NCBI RefSeq assembly: GCF_014109805.1
Contig: NZ_CP059400.1
Span: 962,001-1,026,000, forward strand
Length of the DNA: 64,000 nt
Direction: 5' to 3'
From: Legionella sp. PC1000
Lineage (GTDB): Bacteria; Pseudomonadota; Gammaproteobacteria; Legionellales; Legionellaceae
The first letter of the stretch is position 1. Every line of letters begins with the position of its first letter. The notes beneath the pieces were generated by a model, which was not told the origin of the DNA, ran no database searches, and worked only from the letters and a program-made list of their open reading frames with translations. The position numbers were made by a program, and so were the translations under genes. Shown in pieces: positions 1 through 7,984 of the stretch.

Positions 1-2
1 TC

Positions 3-155
3 GATACACTTGTTGTTTATAAATCCAAGCTTCAAAAGAACTTATAATTAAAAGTAGAATTAAATTCGGAATCTAGATTAGGGACTACGTTAGCTTTCTC
101 TGCAGCAACATCTCATTCTAGGAAATTTAAACAAGCAAACGGGTTACTTCGCTGA
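3..155 (+). pseudogene. possible 3' remnant of an upstream gene
   Basis: A reading frame enters from the left edge, meets a stop at 45-47 and continues in the same frame to a second stop at 153-155. The second part reads GTTLAFS, vaguely like the last strand of a histidine-kinase ATPase domain. The segment is too short to identify. It may simply be the end of a neighbouring gene plus intergenic DNA. Confidence 0.2.
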
Positions 156-233
156 ATAAGTATAAATTCTTGTTAATAATGTTTATGATTGGCCAAAAAT
201 TGCAAATCAATTAAATATATCAGGATTAAATTG

Positions 234-1196
234 ATGGATACCACAACTTTAAATCAAACACTCGCAGCGATTCATACCTTTGAAGACTATGAAAAACTTA
301 AGCAGTATATTGAAGAAGACCTCGCTAGAGCGATTATCCATAGACACCAATTACCAGAAGCATCATTAATGCTCTTTTCTGAAGGGACAAATATTGTCTT
401 TTCATATGGGGATACTAAAGTTATTAAAATTTTTCCGCCGTTTCATCAAAGCCAATTTAAAAGTGAGCGATTGGTATTGAAGCATGTGCATGGAAAGCTT
501 TCGATCAAAACGCCTATACTTGAGCATGAAGGTGAGCTATTTGGTTGGCCTTATCTTATCATCAGTAAAATTGAGGGAACGCTTTTAGAAAATCTTTGGG
601 AAAACATGGCTCACAACAACAAAGAGGTCATTCTTCATGAATTGGGAGCACTCATTCGAGAAGTGCATACTTTACCGATCCATGGACTTGAGGCTATTGA
701 TTGTCATTGGCCGCAATTTCTTGAAAAACAAATAGCGCATTGCATAGAGCAACATCGAGCTAAAGGACTTTCAACGGCTTTACTGCAACAGCTGCCTGCT
801 TACCTTGATTCAATCAAAGAGGCATTACCGGAAATAAAAAAACCAGTTCTCTTAACCGGGGAATATACTCCGATGAACTTTTTAGTTGGGCAAGTAGATG
901 GCGTTTGGCATCTTAGTGGTTTAATTGATTTTGGAGATGCAATGCTCGGTTTGCCAGAGTATGATTTGCTCGGTCCTGGCGCTTTTCTTATACAAGGCGA
1001 CAAGCAATTACTGCACACATTTTTAAAGGCTTATGGTTACTTGCCGCATGAGTTGACAAACAGGTTAAGTCATCAATTGACTGCATTAATGCTGCTCCAC
1101 CAATATAGCAATTTGAACATCCAGGTAAGAATTCCTAATTGGCAGGATAAAGTTAGAAGCTTGAAGGATTTAGAAAATCTAGTGTGGGGCTTTTAA
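234..1196 (+). CDS. APH-fold phosphotransferase (aminoglycoside/choline kinase-like)
   Basis: About 320 residues with the aminoglycoside-phosphotransferase/choline-kinase fold: an N-lobe with a KVIKIFPP strand carrying a candidate ATP lysine, then the C-lobe catalytic loop LLTGEYTPMNFLV and the metal-binding IDFGD. In most family members the catalytic loop reads HGDxxxxN. Here the His-Gly-Asp position is Thr-Gly-Glu, while the downstream Asn and the DFG-like Asp are kept, so the substrate or rate may differ. The ATG at 234 is preferred over an upstream TTG in frame because AGGA lies about 8 bases before it. The next gene, also a P-loop small-molecule-kinase type, follows in the same direction after a hairpin. 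The substrate cannot be told; drug resistance is not implied. Confidence 0.75.
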   Translation: MDTTTLNQTLAAIHTFEDYEKLKQYIEEDLARAIIHRHQLPEASLMLFSEGTNIVFSYGDTKVIKIFPPFHQSQFKSERLVLKHVHGKLSIKTPILEHEGELFGWPYLIISKIEGTLLENLWENMAHNNKEVILHELGALIREVHTLPIHGLEAIDCHWPQFLEKQIAHCIEQHRAKGLSTALLQQLPAYLDSIKEALPEIKKPVLLTGEYTPMNFLVGQVDGVWHLSGLIDFGDAMLGLPEYDLLGPGAFLIQGDKQLLHTFLKAYGYLPHELTNRLSHQLTALMLLHQYSNLNIQVRIPNWQDKVRSLKDLENLVWGF

Positions 1197-1204
1197 AAAC
1201 AAGC

Positions 1205-1262
1205 GGCTCCACCTCTGCCTACGCCCTGCGGCTTCCGCGCGACGTAGGGGTAGAGTTGGAAT
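1205..1262. repeat. imperfect inverted repeat (hairpin) after the phosphotransferase gene
   Basis: The left arm TCCACCTCTGCCTACG and the right arm CGTAGGGGTAGAGTTGGA are imperfectly complementary around a G+C-rich loop that stands out in this AT-rich context. It lies directly after the stop codon, so it could be a terminator without a strong T-run, or a copy of a dispersed element. Confidence 0.4.
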
Positions 1263-1293
1263 TCTACGAACATTTATAAAAGGTAATCTTGCG

Positions 1294-1809
1294 ATGTTAA
1301 TTATTTTTGGTGGGTTGCCCGGAACAGGCAAAACGACGATTTCTAAAATGATAGCCAAGCGTTTAAAGGCAGTCTATCTGAGAGTAGATACCATTGAGCA
1401 GACTTTAATGAACTTAGATGGCTATCCTGATTCATTGGTAGTCGGTTCAGAGGGTTACTTAATCAGTTATGCAATCGCTCGAGAGAATTTAGCCTTAGGT
1501 TTAAATGTTGTGGCTGACTCGGTTAATCCGATTGCCATAACGCGTAAAGATTGGCAGGATGCGGCAAAACAAACTGAATCAGATTTTATTGAGATTGAAC
1601 TCATTTGCTCCGATGAAAAAGTTCATCAAAGTCGAGTAGAAGAGCGCATTGCAGATATAGAAGGTCATAAACTGCCTACATGGCAAGCTGTTTTGGATCG
1701 TGATTATGATCCTTGGGAAAGCAAGCACATTGTAATTGATACGTCAAAGCATTTAGTCAATGAGTCAGTGGACATCATTATGAGTTTTATAGCCTCGAAG
1801 CGAATTTAA
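1294..1809 (+). CDS. P-loop AAA-type kinase, zeta-toxin/chloramphenicol-phosphotransferase-like
   Basis: 171 residues beginning directly with a Walker A motif, GLPGTGKTT (residues 7-15), followed by RVDTIEQ, the usual acidic substrate strand of small ATP-dependent kinases (shikimate kinase, APS kinase, zeta toxin, chloramphenicol phosphotransferase). The middle (VVADSVNPIAITRKDW) and a lid-like region rich in R/E (SRVEERIADIEGHKLPTW) fit small-molecule kinases of this group, in which acidic Asp and lid Arg residues are usual. An AGGT-type ribosome site lies upstream. No antitoxin gene adjoins it, so a housekeeping nucleotide or antibiotic-type substrate is as likely as a toxin role. Substrate unknown. 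Confidence 0.7.
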   Translation: MLIIFGGLPGTGKTTISKMIAKRLKAVYLRVDTIEQTLMNLDGYPDSLVVGSEGYLISYAIARENLALGLNVVADSVNPIAITRKDWQDAAKQTESDFIEIELICSDEKVHQSRVEERIADIEGHKLPTWQAVLDRDYDPWESKHIVIDTSKHLVNESVDIIMSFIASKRI

Positions 1810-2193
1810 TTACCATTTGAAGCATTAATGACCTCCTATACCCGGTCCATAACCCTCTTGGAGAACTTGATCTTGATGGCACGCAATAATCTGTTCCTCA
1901 AGCACCCAAAGCCCTTCCTGTGTCATATACTGCTGAGTTTCTCTGAAGCAAGCTCCCCTGGATACCGCGCATAAAGCGCGGTACGTAGGCGAAAAAATTA
2001 TTGGAGGCTCTTATAAAAACTGACGGTACCTCAGGTGAAAATGACCTACTGCTGGATTTCACTTTATCATTTATCTTACTAAATTAATCTTATATTGACG
2101 GTATTGTATATTCCCTTTAGAGTTAATCCTGAGTAATTAGAAGTTCATTCTAGATGTTTATTGTTCGGAACATAATTAATAAGGGATTAAACG
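1810..2193. other. gene-free stretch holding a dispersed repeat copy
   Basis: No open frame of credible length is seen on either strand. The main content is the repeat at 1927-2046, which recurs at about 55.5 kb. The remainder (2050-2190) is AT-rich and leads into the small membrane protein gene. Confidence 0.5.
1927..2046 (+). repeat. dispersed repeat, copy A, with TACCGCGC hairpin
   Basis: About 120 bp that align with 55483-55606 over most of their length, roughly three bases in four. Shared blocks include ATACTGCTGAGTTT, the palindrome TACCGCGC-ATAAA-GCGCGGTA (1963-1983), GTACGTAG, GAAAAAAATTA and GGAGG. Both copies lie between genes. The palindromic core resembles REP-type elements or miniature transposable elements, but no transposase is attached. 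Confidence 0.7.
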
Positions 2194-2346
2194 ATGCAAT
2201 TCACCAAAAATATAGGTTTTATTCTTCTCGCTGTTTACCTGATTATAGTGGCTCTTGGTATCTTGGCGCCTGGAGTTGCAATTCCCAGCACCATCACCGC
2301 TGTAGTTGCTTTGGTAGCTGCAATTTTTATACTCATAGGTAGGTAA
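2194..2346 (+). CDS. 50-residue two-helix membrane protein
   Basis: A 50-codon gene starting MQFTKNIGFILLAVYLIIVA and ending in IGR. It has two hydrophobic helices (about residues 7-26 and 32-48) joined by a short Gly/Pro turn and almost no charged residues outside the ends, so a small inner-membrane protein is predicted. AAGGGA precedes the ATG by about 8 bases. It is shorter than many ORF callers accept. A longer overlapping frame from 2154 and one on the opposite strand have no such coherent composition. Function unknown. Confidence 0.65.
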   Translation: MQFTKNIGFILLAVYLIIVALGILAPGVAIPSTITAVVALVAAIFILIGR

Positions 2347-2408
2347 ATAAAAGAAATCCCTATAAGCTTTGATGCACCTCAGCGGTTTGCTAAGCAAAGG
2401 GCCTGGCT

Positions 2409-2454
2409 CGTGCGTGGGGTGGTCGGGTTATAGGTTCAAATCCTACCGTCCCAA
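2409..2454 (+). other. tRNA 3'-half-like relic (possible tRNA-Pro fragment)
   Basis: The stretch contains TAGGTTCAAATCCTA, a near-perfect T-arm (GTTCAAATC with a four-pair stem), followed by CCGTCCCAA where the acceptor strand would be. TGGGGT lies upstream, where an anticodon loop could have been. No 5' half, D-arm or CCA is present, so it is not a functional tRNA. Such 3'-end copies are often left at attachment sites of integrated elements. Confidence 0.3.
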
Positions 2455-2461
2455 TCGGCTT

Positions 2462-2796
2462 CTAGAAAATATCCATGGTGACCTTTTTTTCTGTTACTAC
2501 TGTAGGGCTTACTTTCTCTCTTGAATGATCAAAAAGGCCCATTTGACTTTGAACAACACTAATTTGCTCTTGAGATTTTACTGGTTCAGGTACCACTGAA
2601 ATTTCATTTTTCTGTTCTTCTTGGAACTTAGTAAGCATTTCAGCGATTGCGGTAAATCCTCTTGCATTTGCATAATCAAGCGGAGTCTTATACTAGTATC
2701 CACAATATCCGTTTTAGCACCTTTGCTTAAAGCAATTCAACTAGCTCTTTTTTTCCCCGGCATACAGCTAAATGCAGAGCAGTTACCTGGATTCAG
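2462..2796 (-). pseudogene. C-terminal remnant of an ankyrin-repeat protein
   Basis: Read on the minus strand from about 2796, the DNA encodes TALHLAVCRGKKELVELL, a clear ankyrin repeat. SKGAKTDIVD and then a broken second repeat (DYANARGFTAIAEML in a shifted frame) follow. A charged tail ends in VTEKKVTMDIF and a stop at 2462-2464. At least one stop or frameshift lies between the two repeats and the N-terminal part is missing, so the gene is dead. It abuts the 3' end of the disrupted serine hydrolase. Ankyrin proteins are common Dot/Icm effectors in Legionella; that role is inferred for the lost parent. Confidence 0.65.
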
Positions 2797-3602
2797 TTAA
2801 GCAGCCAATTGGCTCACTAGGTTAAAGAAGTCAGGGAACGTATTTGTTTGCATGTTTTTTGATGCCTGCATCTGGCGTACTACTACAATATTTTTTTCAG
2901 GGATAATGACAAGGTATTGACCTAGATATCCTTCAGCAAAATACATCGTTGGTTGCATCTTTACCCACCAAAGCAAACCGCACATATAAGTGACTCCACT
3001 GCCAAAGCGATTAGAGAGTGGCTCTGGATTCATGGATAATTGAATCCATTCTTTGCTGATAATACGCCTGTCGTTCCAAATGCCGTTATTCAGTATCAAT
3101 TCACCAATTTTAAGCAAATCTTCTGCTTTAATTTGCAGTCCTGCCATACCATGAGGATTGCCAGCAGAATCTTTCATCCAGGCATAATCAGTAATTCCTA
3201 AGGGTTGAAATAAGGTGATTTCGATAAAGTGATCCATTGGCAAACCTGATATTTTTTTAAATAGGCCAGCTAATAAATTGATTGCCTTGTTGTTATAGAA
3301 AAATACTTCTCCAGGATGGTTACTGAGTTCTGCAGCTAACGCGAGTTGCACAAAATCTGGAGAAGCATAAATCTCTTTGGTTGTTGGATCAGACTGAATA
3401 CCAGAAGTATGTGTTAGTAATTGCTGAACCGTAATGAATTTTTTTTCCCCCTGCCTCCATTCTGGGTAAAACCGAAAAATCGGATCATCCAATGAAATCA
3501 GTTTTGCGTCATATAATATCCCAATGCCCAAGCTAACGATTGACTTGGTCACTGACATGGCTTCAATTGATCCTACGTGCGGCCTTGAAAAATACGCTCC
3601 TA

Positions 3603-4468
3603 GGTTCCGTGAACCAATTTTTTTAATTACTTGAAAAGTAGGCAGTTTTTATAGTGAAATTCGATTGCGATCGTTAACAACACTAATGGAACTGCCTACA
3701 TGTATAATAATATATCAGAACGAGTCTGGGATACAATTTATTCTTTTCTGCAAGGAGTAAAAGGATTGCACATTAAGAATAATGAGAAGACAAGATGCTT
3801 TGTGGAAGGAGTCTGGTATGTATTACGTACAGGCTGTCAATGGCGCCTGCTCCCGCCCTATTACGGACATTGGCGTAAAATTCACAAGCGATATAAAATG
3901 TGGTCAGATCGCGGCATTTGGACTGGCTTAATGTCTTCAGTTAGCGATGTTGATGATCAAGCCGTCATGATTGATGCCACCATAGTGCGCGCGCATGCGT
4001 GTGCATCTGGTTACGACAAGGAAGGGAATGATGCTCAGGCATTGGGGCGCAGTAAAGGAGGTTTTACCACTAAAATTCACGCTTTGGTGGATGGACTGGG
4101 GAATCCGATTAAGTTTATCCTGACCGGGGGACATCGAAACGATATTACTCAAGCAGCAGAGCTATTGAAGGAGCAGCGTGACACGATAGTTCTTGCAGAT
4201 AAAGGATATGATTCACAGGCACTTGTTGACACACTGGAGAGTCAAGGCTGTATTGCAACCATTCCGTCAAAAAAGAATGCGAAGAACCCAAGAAAAATCG
4301 ATAAAGAGCAGTACAAAGAGCGGTTTTTAGTTGAAGCTTTTTTCTCCAAAATCAAACACTTTCGGCGTGTTTTTTCTCGTTTTGATAAAACAACGACCGC
4401 TTTTTCCGGGTTCTTACATTTGGCCGGAGCGCTTATATGGATGCGCTAGAAAATTGGTTCACGGAACC
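3603..4468 (+). mobile_element. IS5-family insertion sequence (IS427-like), 866 bp
   Basis: The ends are perfect inverted repeats of about 19 bp, GGTTCCGTGAACCAATTTT, themselves nearly palindromic. The element is flanked by TA (3601-3602 and 4469-4470); because CTAG occurs on both sides, a 4-bp duplication cannot be excluded. One intact transposase gene lies inside. Size, GG termini and TA target fit the IS427 subgroup of IS5. It sits within a serine hydrolase gene. Confidence 0.9.
3700..4449 (+). CDS. IS5-family DDE transposase, single intact frame
   Basis: 249 residues. The N-terminal helical domain carries TGCQWRLLPPYYGHW, typical of IS5-type transposases. The catalytic residues are visible as MIDATIVRAH (first Asp), LADKGYDS (second Asp) and VEAFFSKIKHFRR (Glu with the downstream K/R of the Y-R-E signature region). 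SKGGFTTKIHAL is also characteristic. Many relatives make the enzyme by frameshifting between two frames; here it is one uninterrupted frame, so the copy may be recently active. The stop codon is about 20 bases from the right terminal repeat. Confidence 0.9.
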   Translation: MYNNISERVWDTIYSFLQGVKGLHIKNNEKTRCFVEGVWYVLRTGCQWRLLPPYYGHWRKIHKRYKMWSDRGIWTGLMSSVSDVDDQAVMIDATIVRAHACASGYDKEGNDAQALGRSKGGFTTKIHALVDGLGNPIKFILTGGHRNDITQAAELLKEQRDTIVLADKGYDSQALVDTLESQGCIATIPSKKNAKNPRKIDKEQYKERFLVEAFFSKIKHFRRVFSRFDKTTTAFSGFLHLAGALIWMR

Positions 4469-4846
4469 TAGAATTTTACCATTTTGTGCAACAATCGCAG
4501 CATCAGATTGGGATGATTTAGCTCCGCTAATAATATCGATTATAATTTTTTTAGAATTAGCATCAAGTTGATCCAGGGAATAGAATTCATTAGATCGATT
4601 ATCAAAAGACATATTGAAAGACATACAACACACATCAAAGTTACATCATTTTTTTATATAATAGATTACTTTTTGAACAATTTCATAATTGGATGGATTT
4701 TTTTTATCGTTTTTGATTCTTTAACTGAGATATTTATGATTAATTTGACCAACAGGCTACCTCGCTGAGCAGATCATTTTTTGCGATTTTTCCCTCATAT
4801 TTCCACCTGGCTGCGGACAACCAGGGCTAATATTGTTCGATATATC

Positions 4847-5512
4847 TTAGTACTTGTTACTTAAGGAAAATGTATATGAACTCATTGGCAAACTACTCGG
4901 GAAGTTGGATGGTTTTGGCATTAAACCAAATACTGCTAACCCTTTTGCATGAATGGCCGGTGATATATGGTCAAACGCGACATCCACATCACTAGGAATC
5001 GTGTCATGTTCAAGCCCAGCTTGTTTTCTAACATCTAATACCACTGATTCAAAATGCTGTACCAACTTTAAAACATCATCTAAAAGTGTGTTATCTTGTT
5101 CAAATGCAGTGATGTAGTGTCGACTTTTTAAATCGGATACTTTCATGTTAGGTTTAGGAAGCACTATCTCCTCATTAACAGGAGGGAGCACAGGCATTAC
5201 CAAATTCTCAATTGCTGTAGCAAGAGTTTCATCGGTAAAGTGCTTTGCAATTTTAAACCAGGATTCAATTGTAAGCTTTTTATTACTCTCTGTTCCATTC
5301 GTGTTATATGCCATCGAATAACTTGCCAGGCTGTAACCCGAAGGCTTCTTTTCGCGGGTCTTTGCTTCGAGGTTCATGCATTCATCAATGTTTTTATAAC
5401 CTTGCTTTTTTAAATAATTCTCAATTTCATTAATTGTTGCGTCATTGCTTTCCAAATAAATTCTAATTTTTGCATTATCAAGTTTTATCGTAACTTTGAT
5501 GCCCACAACCAT
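4847..5512 (-). CDS. hypothetical protein, about 221 residues
   Basis: No family is recognised. The N-terminus is a beta-rich stretch (VGIKVTIKLDNAKIRIYLE), the middle is polar and the C-terminus carries NFPSSLPMSS. No signal peptide or membrane segment is evident. An AAGGAG directly abuts the ATG at 5512, which leaves no spacing. The GTG two codons later (5506) sits at an ideal 6 bases and may be the true start. The frame is open up to a GTG at 5596, but that N-terminus has no ribosome site. It lies between the IS-disrupted zone and the sedolisin gene. Function unknown. Confidence 0.55.
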   Translation of the reverse strand: MVVGIKVTIKLDNAKIRIYLESNDATINEIENYLKKQGYKNIDECMNLEAKTREKKPSGYSLASYSMAYNTNGTESNKKLTIESWFKIAKHFTDETLATAIENLVMPVLPPVNEEIVLPKPNMKVSDLKSRHYITAFEQDNTLLDDVLKLVQHFESVVLDVRKQAGLEHDTIPSDVDVAFDHISPAIHAKGLAVFGLMPKPSNFPSSLPMSSYTFSLSNKY

Positions 5513-5610
5513 CTCCTTATTATGTTTAAAATAGTCACAACTATACCGATATAGATGTTTAAAATCTATCACTGCCCAAGAGCTATAACGCTCCACTATA
5601 TGGGCTTAAT

Positions 5611-5739
5611 TCACAGCAAAGCATTATAACCTCTAAGCGCTTCTTCAGGAGAAAGCACTTCACCTTCTAAAGTCTTGTTTGCTGGGATCACTTTTGTTTT
5701 TAGGTGCTCAGGAATAGAAAACTCCGAAGTAAAATACAT
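5611..5739 (-). CDS. possible 42-residue ORF or gene tail
   Basis: Minus-strand codons give MYFTSEFSIPEHL and continue to SPEEALRGYNALL before a stop at 5611. The frame is also open upstream to about 5847 without another ATG. Amino-acid composition looks protein-like (KVIPANKTLEGEVL). It could be the surviving C-terminus of a truncated gene or a genuine small ORF just upstream of the gene at 4847. No ribosome site is obvious. Confidence 0.3.
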   Translation of the reverse strand: MYFTSEFSIPEHLKTKVIPANKTLEGEVLSPEEALRGYNALL

Positions 5740-6025
5740 TTGGTCTAAAAAAATTTTAGTGATATTTTTTCTTTGGGAAATACATTTAAAAATGGTATTG
5801 TAAAGATTTTTATAATGACAACGGATCTTTTTGCTTATTATTTGATATTAAAGATGATGAGATGAAAAGATTGTCCTTGGCCTCATAACCATTTCAAGCG
5901 CATGCTGCGGCAGTATTCATATTCTGGAGTATGGGACGCTGAGCCAAATGGAGAGACAGGAGTGCGTTATCATTTCTGATATTTACTATCGTACCAGCTA
6001 TTAAATAAATAACAGGGAGGTATTT

Positions 6026-7708
6026 ATGCAGCGATCAGAAAAACACTTGGGCGAGACAACTTTACGAAGATTTTCTATAGCTCTAGGATTAACGATAGCC
6101 CTCTATGGGGCGAGTACTGTCGTACAGGCACAAGATTTCCTAACCCACCATATATACCCGGAAATTGCAAATGGAAGTGTGGCATATGTGCGCCCTATGC
6201 TTGCGACCAAAGTTTTGCGTCTCGACATTGTATTACCACTGCGTGATCAGGAGGGATTAGACAGTTTTGTAAAAGAACTTTATAACCCTGCAAGCCCCTT
6301 TTATCGGAAGTTCCTAACGGTATCAGAGTTTACCGATAGATTTGGTCCGAGTCAGGAGGACTATGACACTGTAATTCATTTCGCCAAAGATCACGGCTTT
6401 AAGGTAGTCGGAGGCTCCCGCGATGGTATGGACATTCAGATTGAGGGCTCTGTAGCGAATATCGAGAAAACCTTCAATATATCGATGCAGATGTTCAAGG
6501 ACGACAAAGAAAACCGCACATTTTATGCTCCAGATCGCGAGCCCACAGTGGACTTGCCATTTCCTCTATGGCATATCTCTGGCTTGGACAACTATTCAAT
6601 ACCTCATCCTCAGTATAAGAAGAGAGATAAGGAGCTGGTTGAACCTTGGGCTATTACGGGTTCTGGTCCTCTGAACTCGTTCTTAGGAAGTGACATGAGG
6701 GCCGCTTACTATGGAGTGAATGGGACTCTGACGGGCGCAGGTCAACATCTCGGGTTGCTTGAGTATGCTGGTACAGATCTGATTGATTTGTACCAATATT
6801 TCGCTAACATTGGTCAAATCAATAGGGTTCCTATAATCTTGCTCTCCACAGACGGTACGCCAACGAGTTGTGTGTATCCGTCGTGTGATGACACCGAGCA
6901 AACACTTGATATGACACAAGCTCTTGGTATGGCTCCTGGACTTGCAAGCCTGGTAATGTACATAGGCTCCACCGATACTGCAATTTTCAGTTCTATGGTA
7001 TCGCATAATCCTCTACCAACTACTATTGGCTGTTCATGGGGATGGACGCCTGCTGATCCAAACACCCTTAATCCGTACTGGGTGAGAATGATGGCTCAGG
7101 GCCAAACTTTTTTTGTAGCATCGGGCGATGATTCTACCTGGACGCAGAGCGGCAGAGCGGCGGCATGGCCAGCAGACTCTCCATATGTTGTCTCAGTGGG
7201 TGGTACCAACTTAATTACTACTGGTCCAGGCGGTTCCTGGCAATCGGAAACTGCCTGGTCGCATAGCGGCGGCGGTATTTCCCCAAACAATGTTCCAATC
7301 CCCCCATGGCAGACTATTCCTGGAGTGATAAATACCAGCAATAATGGTTCGAGATTTTTGCGCAATGGCCCAGATGTAGCTGCCAATGCGAATTTTACTT
7401 TTTATGTGTGCGCCAATCGAAATTGTACGGCAAACCGTTTGGGAGGTACTAGTTTTGCGGCCCCTATGTGGGCTGGCTATATAGCTCTGGCTAATCAACA
7501 AACACTGGCCACGCACCAGACGACGCTTGGATTTATTAGCCACACTCTTTATTATCTTGGAGCATCATCCGTTTATAGTATTGTTTTTCATGATATCATC
7601 TTCGGCCAGTCCGGCAGTTTTTCAGCAGTACCTGGTTATGATCTTGTAACTGGCTGGGGTAGTATGAAAGGGCCTAACTTGATTAATTTTCTTGCATACT
7701 TTGGATAG
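6026..7708 (+). CDS. sedolisin (S53) serine-carboxyl protease, pro-kumamolisin type
   Basis: 560 residues. A signal-like N-terminus (hydrophobic residues 17-35 ending VQAQ) is followed by the pro-kumamolisin activation domain (about 50-200, with SPFYRKFLTVSEF typical of it) and the S53 catalytic domain. The catalytic set is complete: E291-x3-D295, oxyanion D368 in SGDDS and the nucleophile S476 in GGTSFAAP. The C-terminal calcium site (HDIIFG...GYDLVTGWGS) is present, so length and parts match active enzymes, which are secreted and work at acid pH. A strong GGGAGG site precedes the ATG. Base composition is visibly more G+C-rich than neighbours, suggesting acquisition. A terminator hairpin follows. 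Confidence 0.93.
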   Translation: MQRSEKHLGETTLRRFSIALGLTIALYGASTVVQAQDFLTHHIYPEIANGSVAYVRPMLATKVLRLDIVLPLRDQEGLDSFVKELYNPASPFYRKFLTVSEFTDRFGPSQEDYDTVIHFAKDHGFKVVGGSRDGMDIQIEGSVANIEKTFNISMQMFKDDKENRTFYAPDREPTVDLPFPLWHISGLDNYSIPHPQYKKRDKELVEPWAITGSGPLNSFLGSDMRAAYYGVNGTLTGAGQHLGLLEYAGTDLIDLYQYFANIGQINRVPIILLSTDGTPTSCVYPSCDDTEQTLDMTQALGMAPGLASLVMYIGSTDTAIFSSMVSHNPLPTTIGCSWGWTPADPNTLNPYWVRMMAQGQTFFVASGDDSTWTQSGRAAAWPADSPYVVSVGGTNLITTGPGGSWQSETAWSHSGGGISPNNVPIPPWQTIPGVINTSNNGSRFLRNGPDVAANANFTFYVCANRNCTANRLGGTSFAAPMWAGYIALANQQTLATHQTTLGFISHTLYYLGASSVYSIVFHDIIFGQSGSFSAVPGYDLVTGWGSMKGPNLINFLAYFG

Positions 7709-7733
7709 ATGGAACGCTCCGAGCGCTTAGGTA

Positions 7734-7764
7734 CCGAACCACTCCCAGTTGTGGGATGGTTCGG
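7734..7764 (+). terminator. hairpin terminator of the sedolisin gene
   Basis: The arms CCGAACCACTCCCA and TGGGATGGTTCGG pair with one bulged base around a GT loop, about 25 bases after the stop codon. No long T-run follows (CATTATCTTAAAG). Confidence 0.65.
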
Positions 7765-7984
7765 CATTATCTTAAAGAAAACATGTAAATTGGAAATCCT
7801 GTTTACAAACAACCAGGCTAGGCGCCAATCTCCTTGATTTATAGTCATTGATTCAAATAGGTAATCCGTTTTCTTTATTGTAATCCACGTGATTAATCAA
7901 TGTGCAACTCTTTCGCATCGAAATGCGTAATACAAAACGTATTTAGGAACGGACATGTTCAATGACTTGAATTTAAACATGAAA

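Larger units (their letters stand above)
2797..4633 (-). pseudogene. serine hydrolase (class C beta-lactamase fold) split by an IS element
   Basis: The 3' part (2797-3600) has the SVTK nucleophile motif (SxxK), YNN as the second motif and a GYLG segment in the place of the third, as in the beta-lactamase/penicillin-binding-protein-like family. The 5' part (about 4470-4633) supplies the N-terminus ending VAQNGKIL. Across the insertion the coding reads ...AQNGKIL then GAYFSRPH..., in frame once one copy of the TA target duplication is removed. The interruption is therefore a clean insertion with no other visible damage. The remaining 3' frame has an internal ATG just before SVTK but lacks the N-terminal strands, so it is unlikely to work alone. 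Confidence 0.85.

Noticed and set aside
1294..1809. Zeta-type toxin of a toxin-antitoxin pair
   Set aside because: No antitoxin-like gene adjoins it and the motifs fit small-molecule kinases generally.
2154..2342. 62-codon plus-strand ORF overlapping the small membrane gene
   Set aside because: Composition is incoherent (SSRCLPDYSGSWY) whereas the frame from 2194 gives two clean hydrophobic helices with a ribosome site.
2409..2454. A functional tRNA gene
   Set aside because: Only the T-arm and acceptor-like 3' part are present; no D-arm, full anticodon arm or 5' acceptor.
6683..7543. Several long minus-strand frames inside the sedolisin gene
   Set aside because: They are antisense shadows of the G+C-richer S53 gene; none has a coherent domain or start signal.
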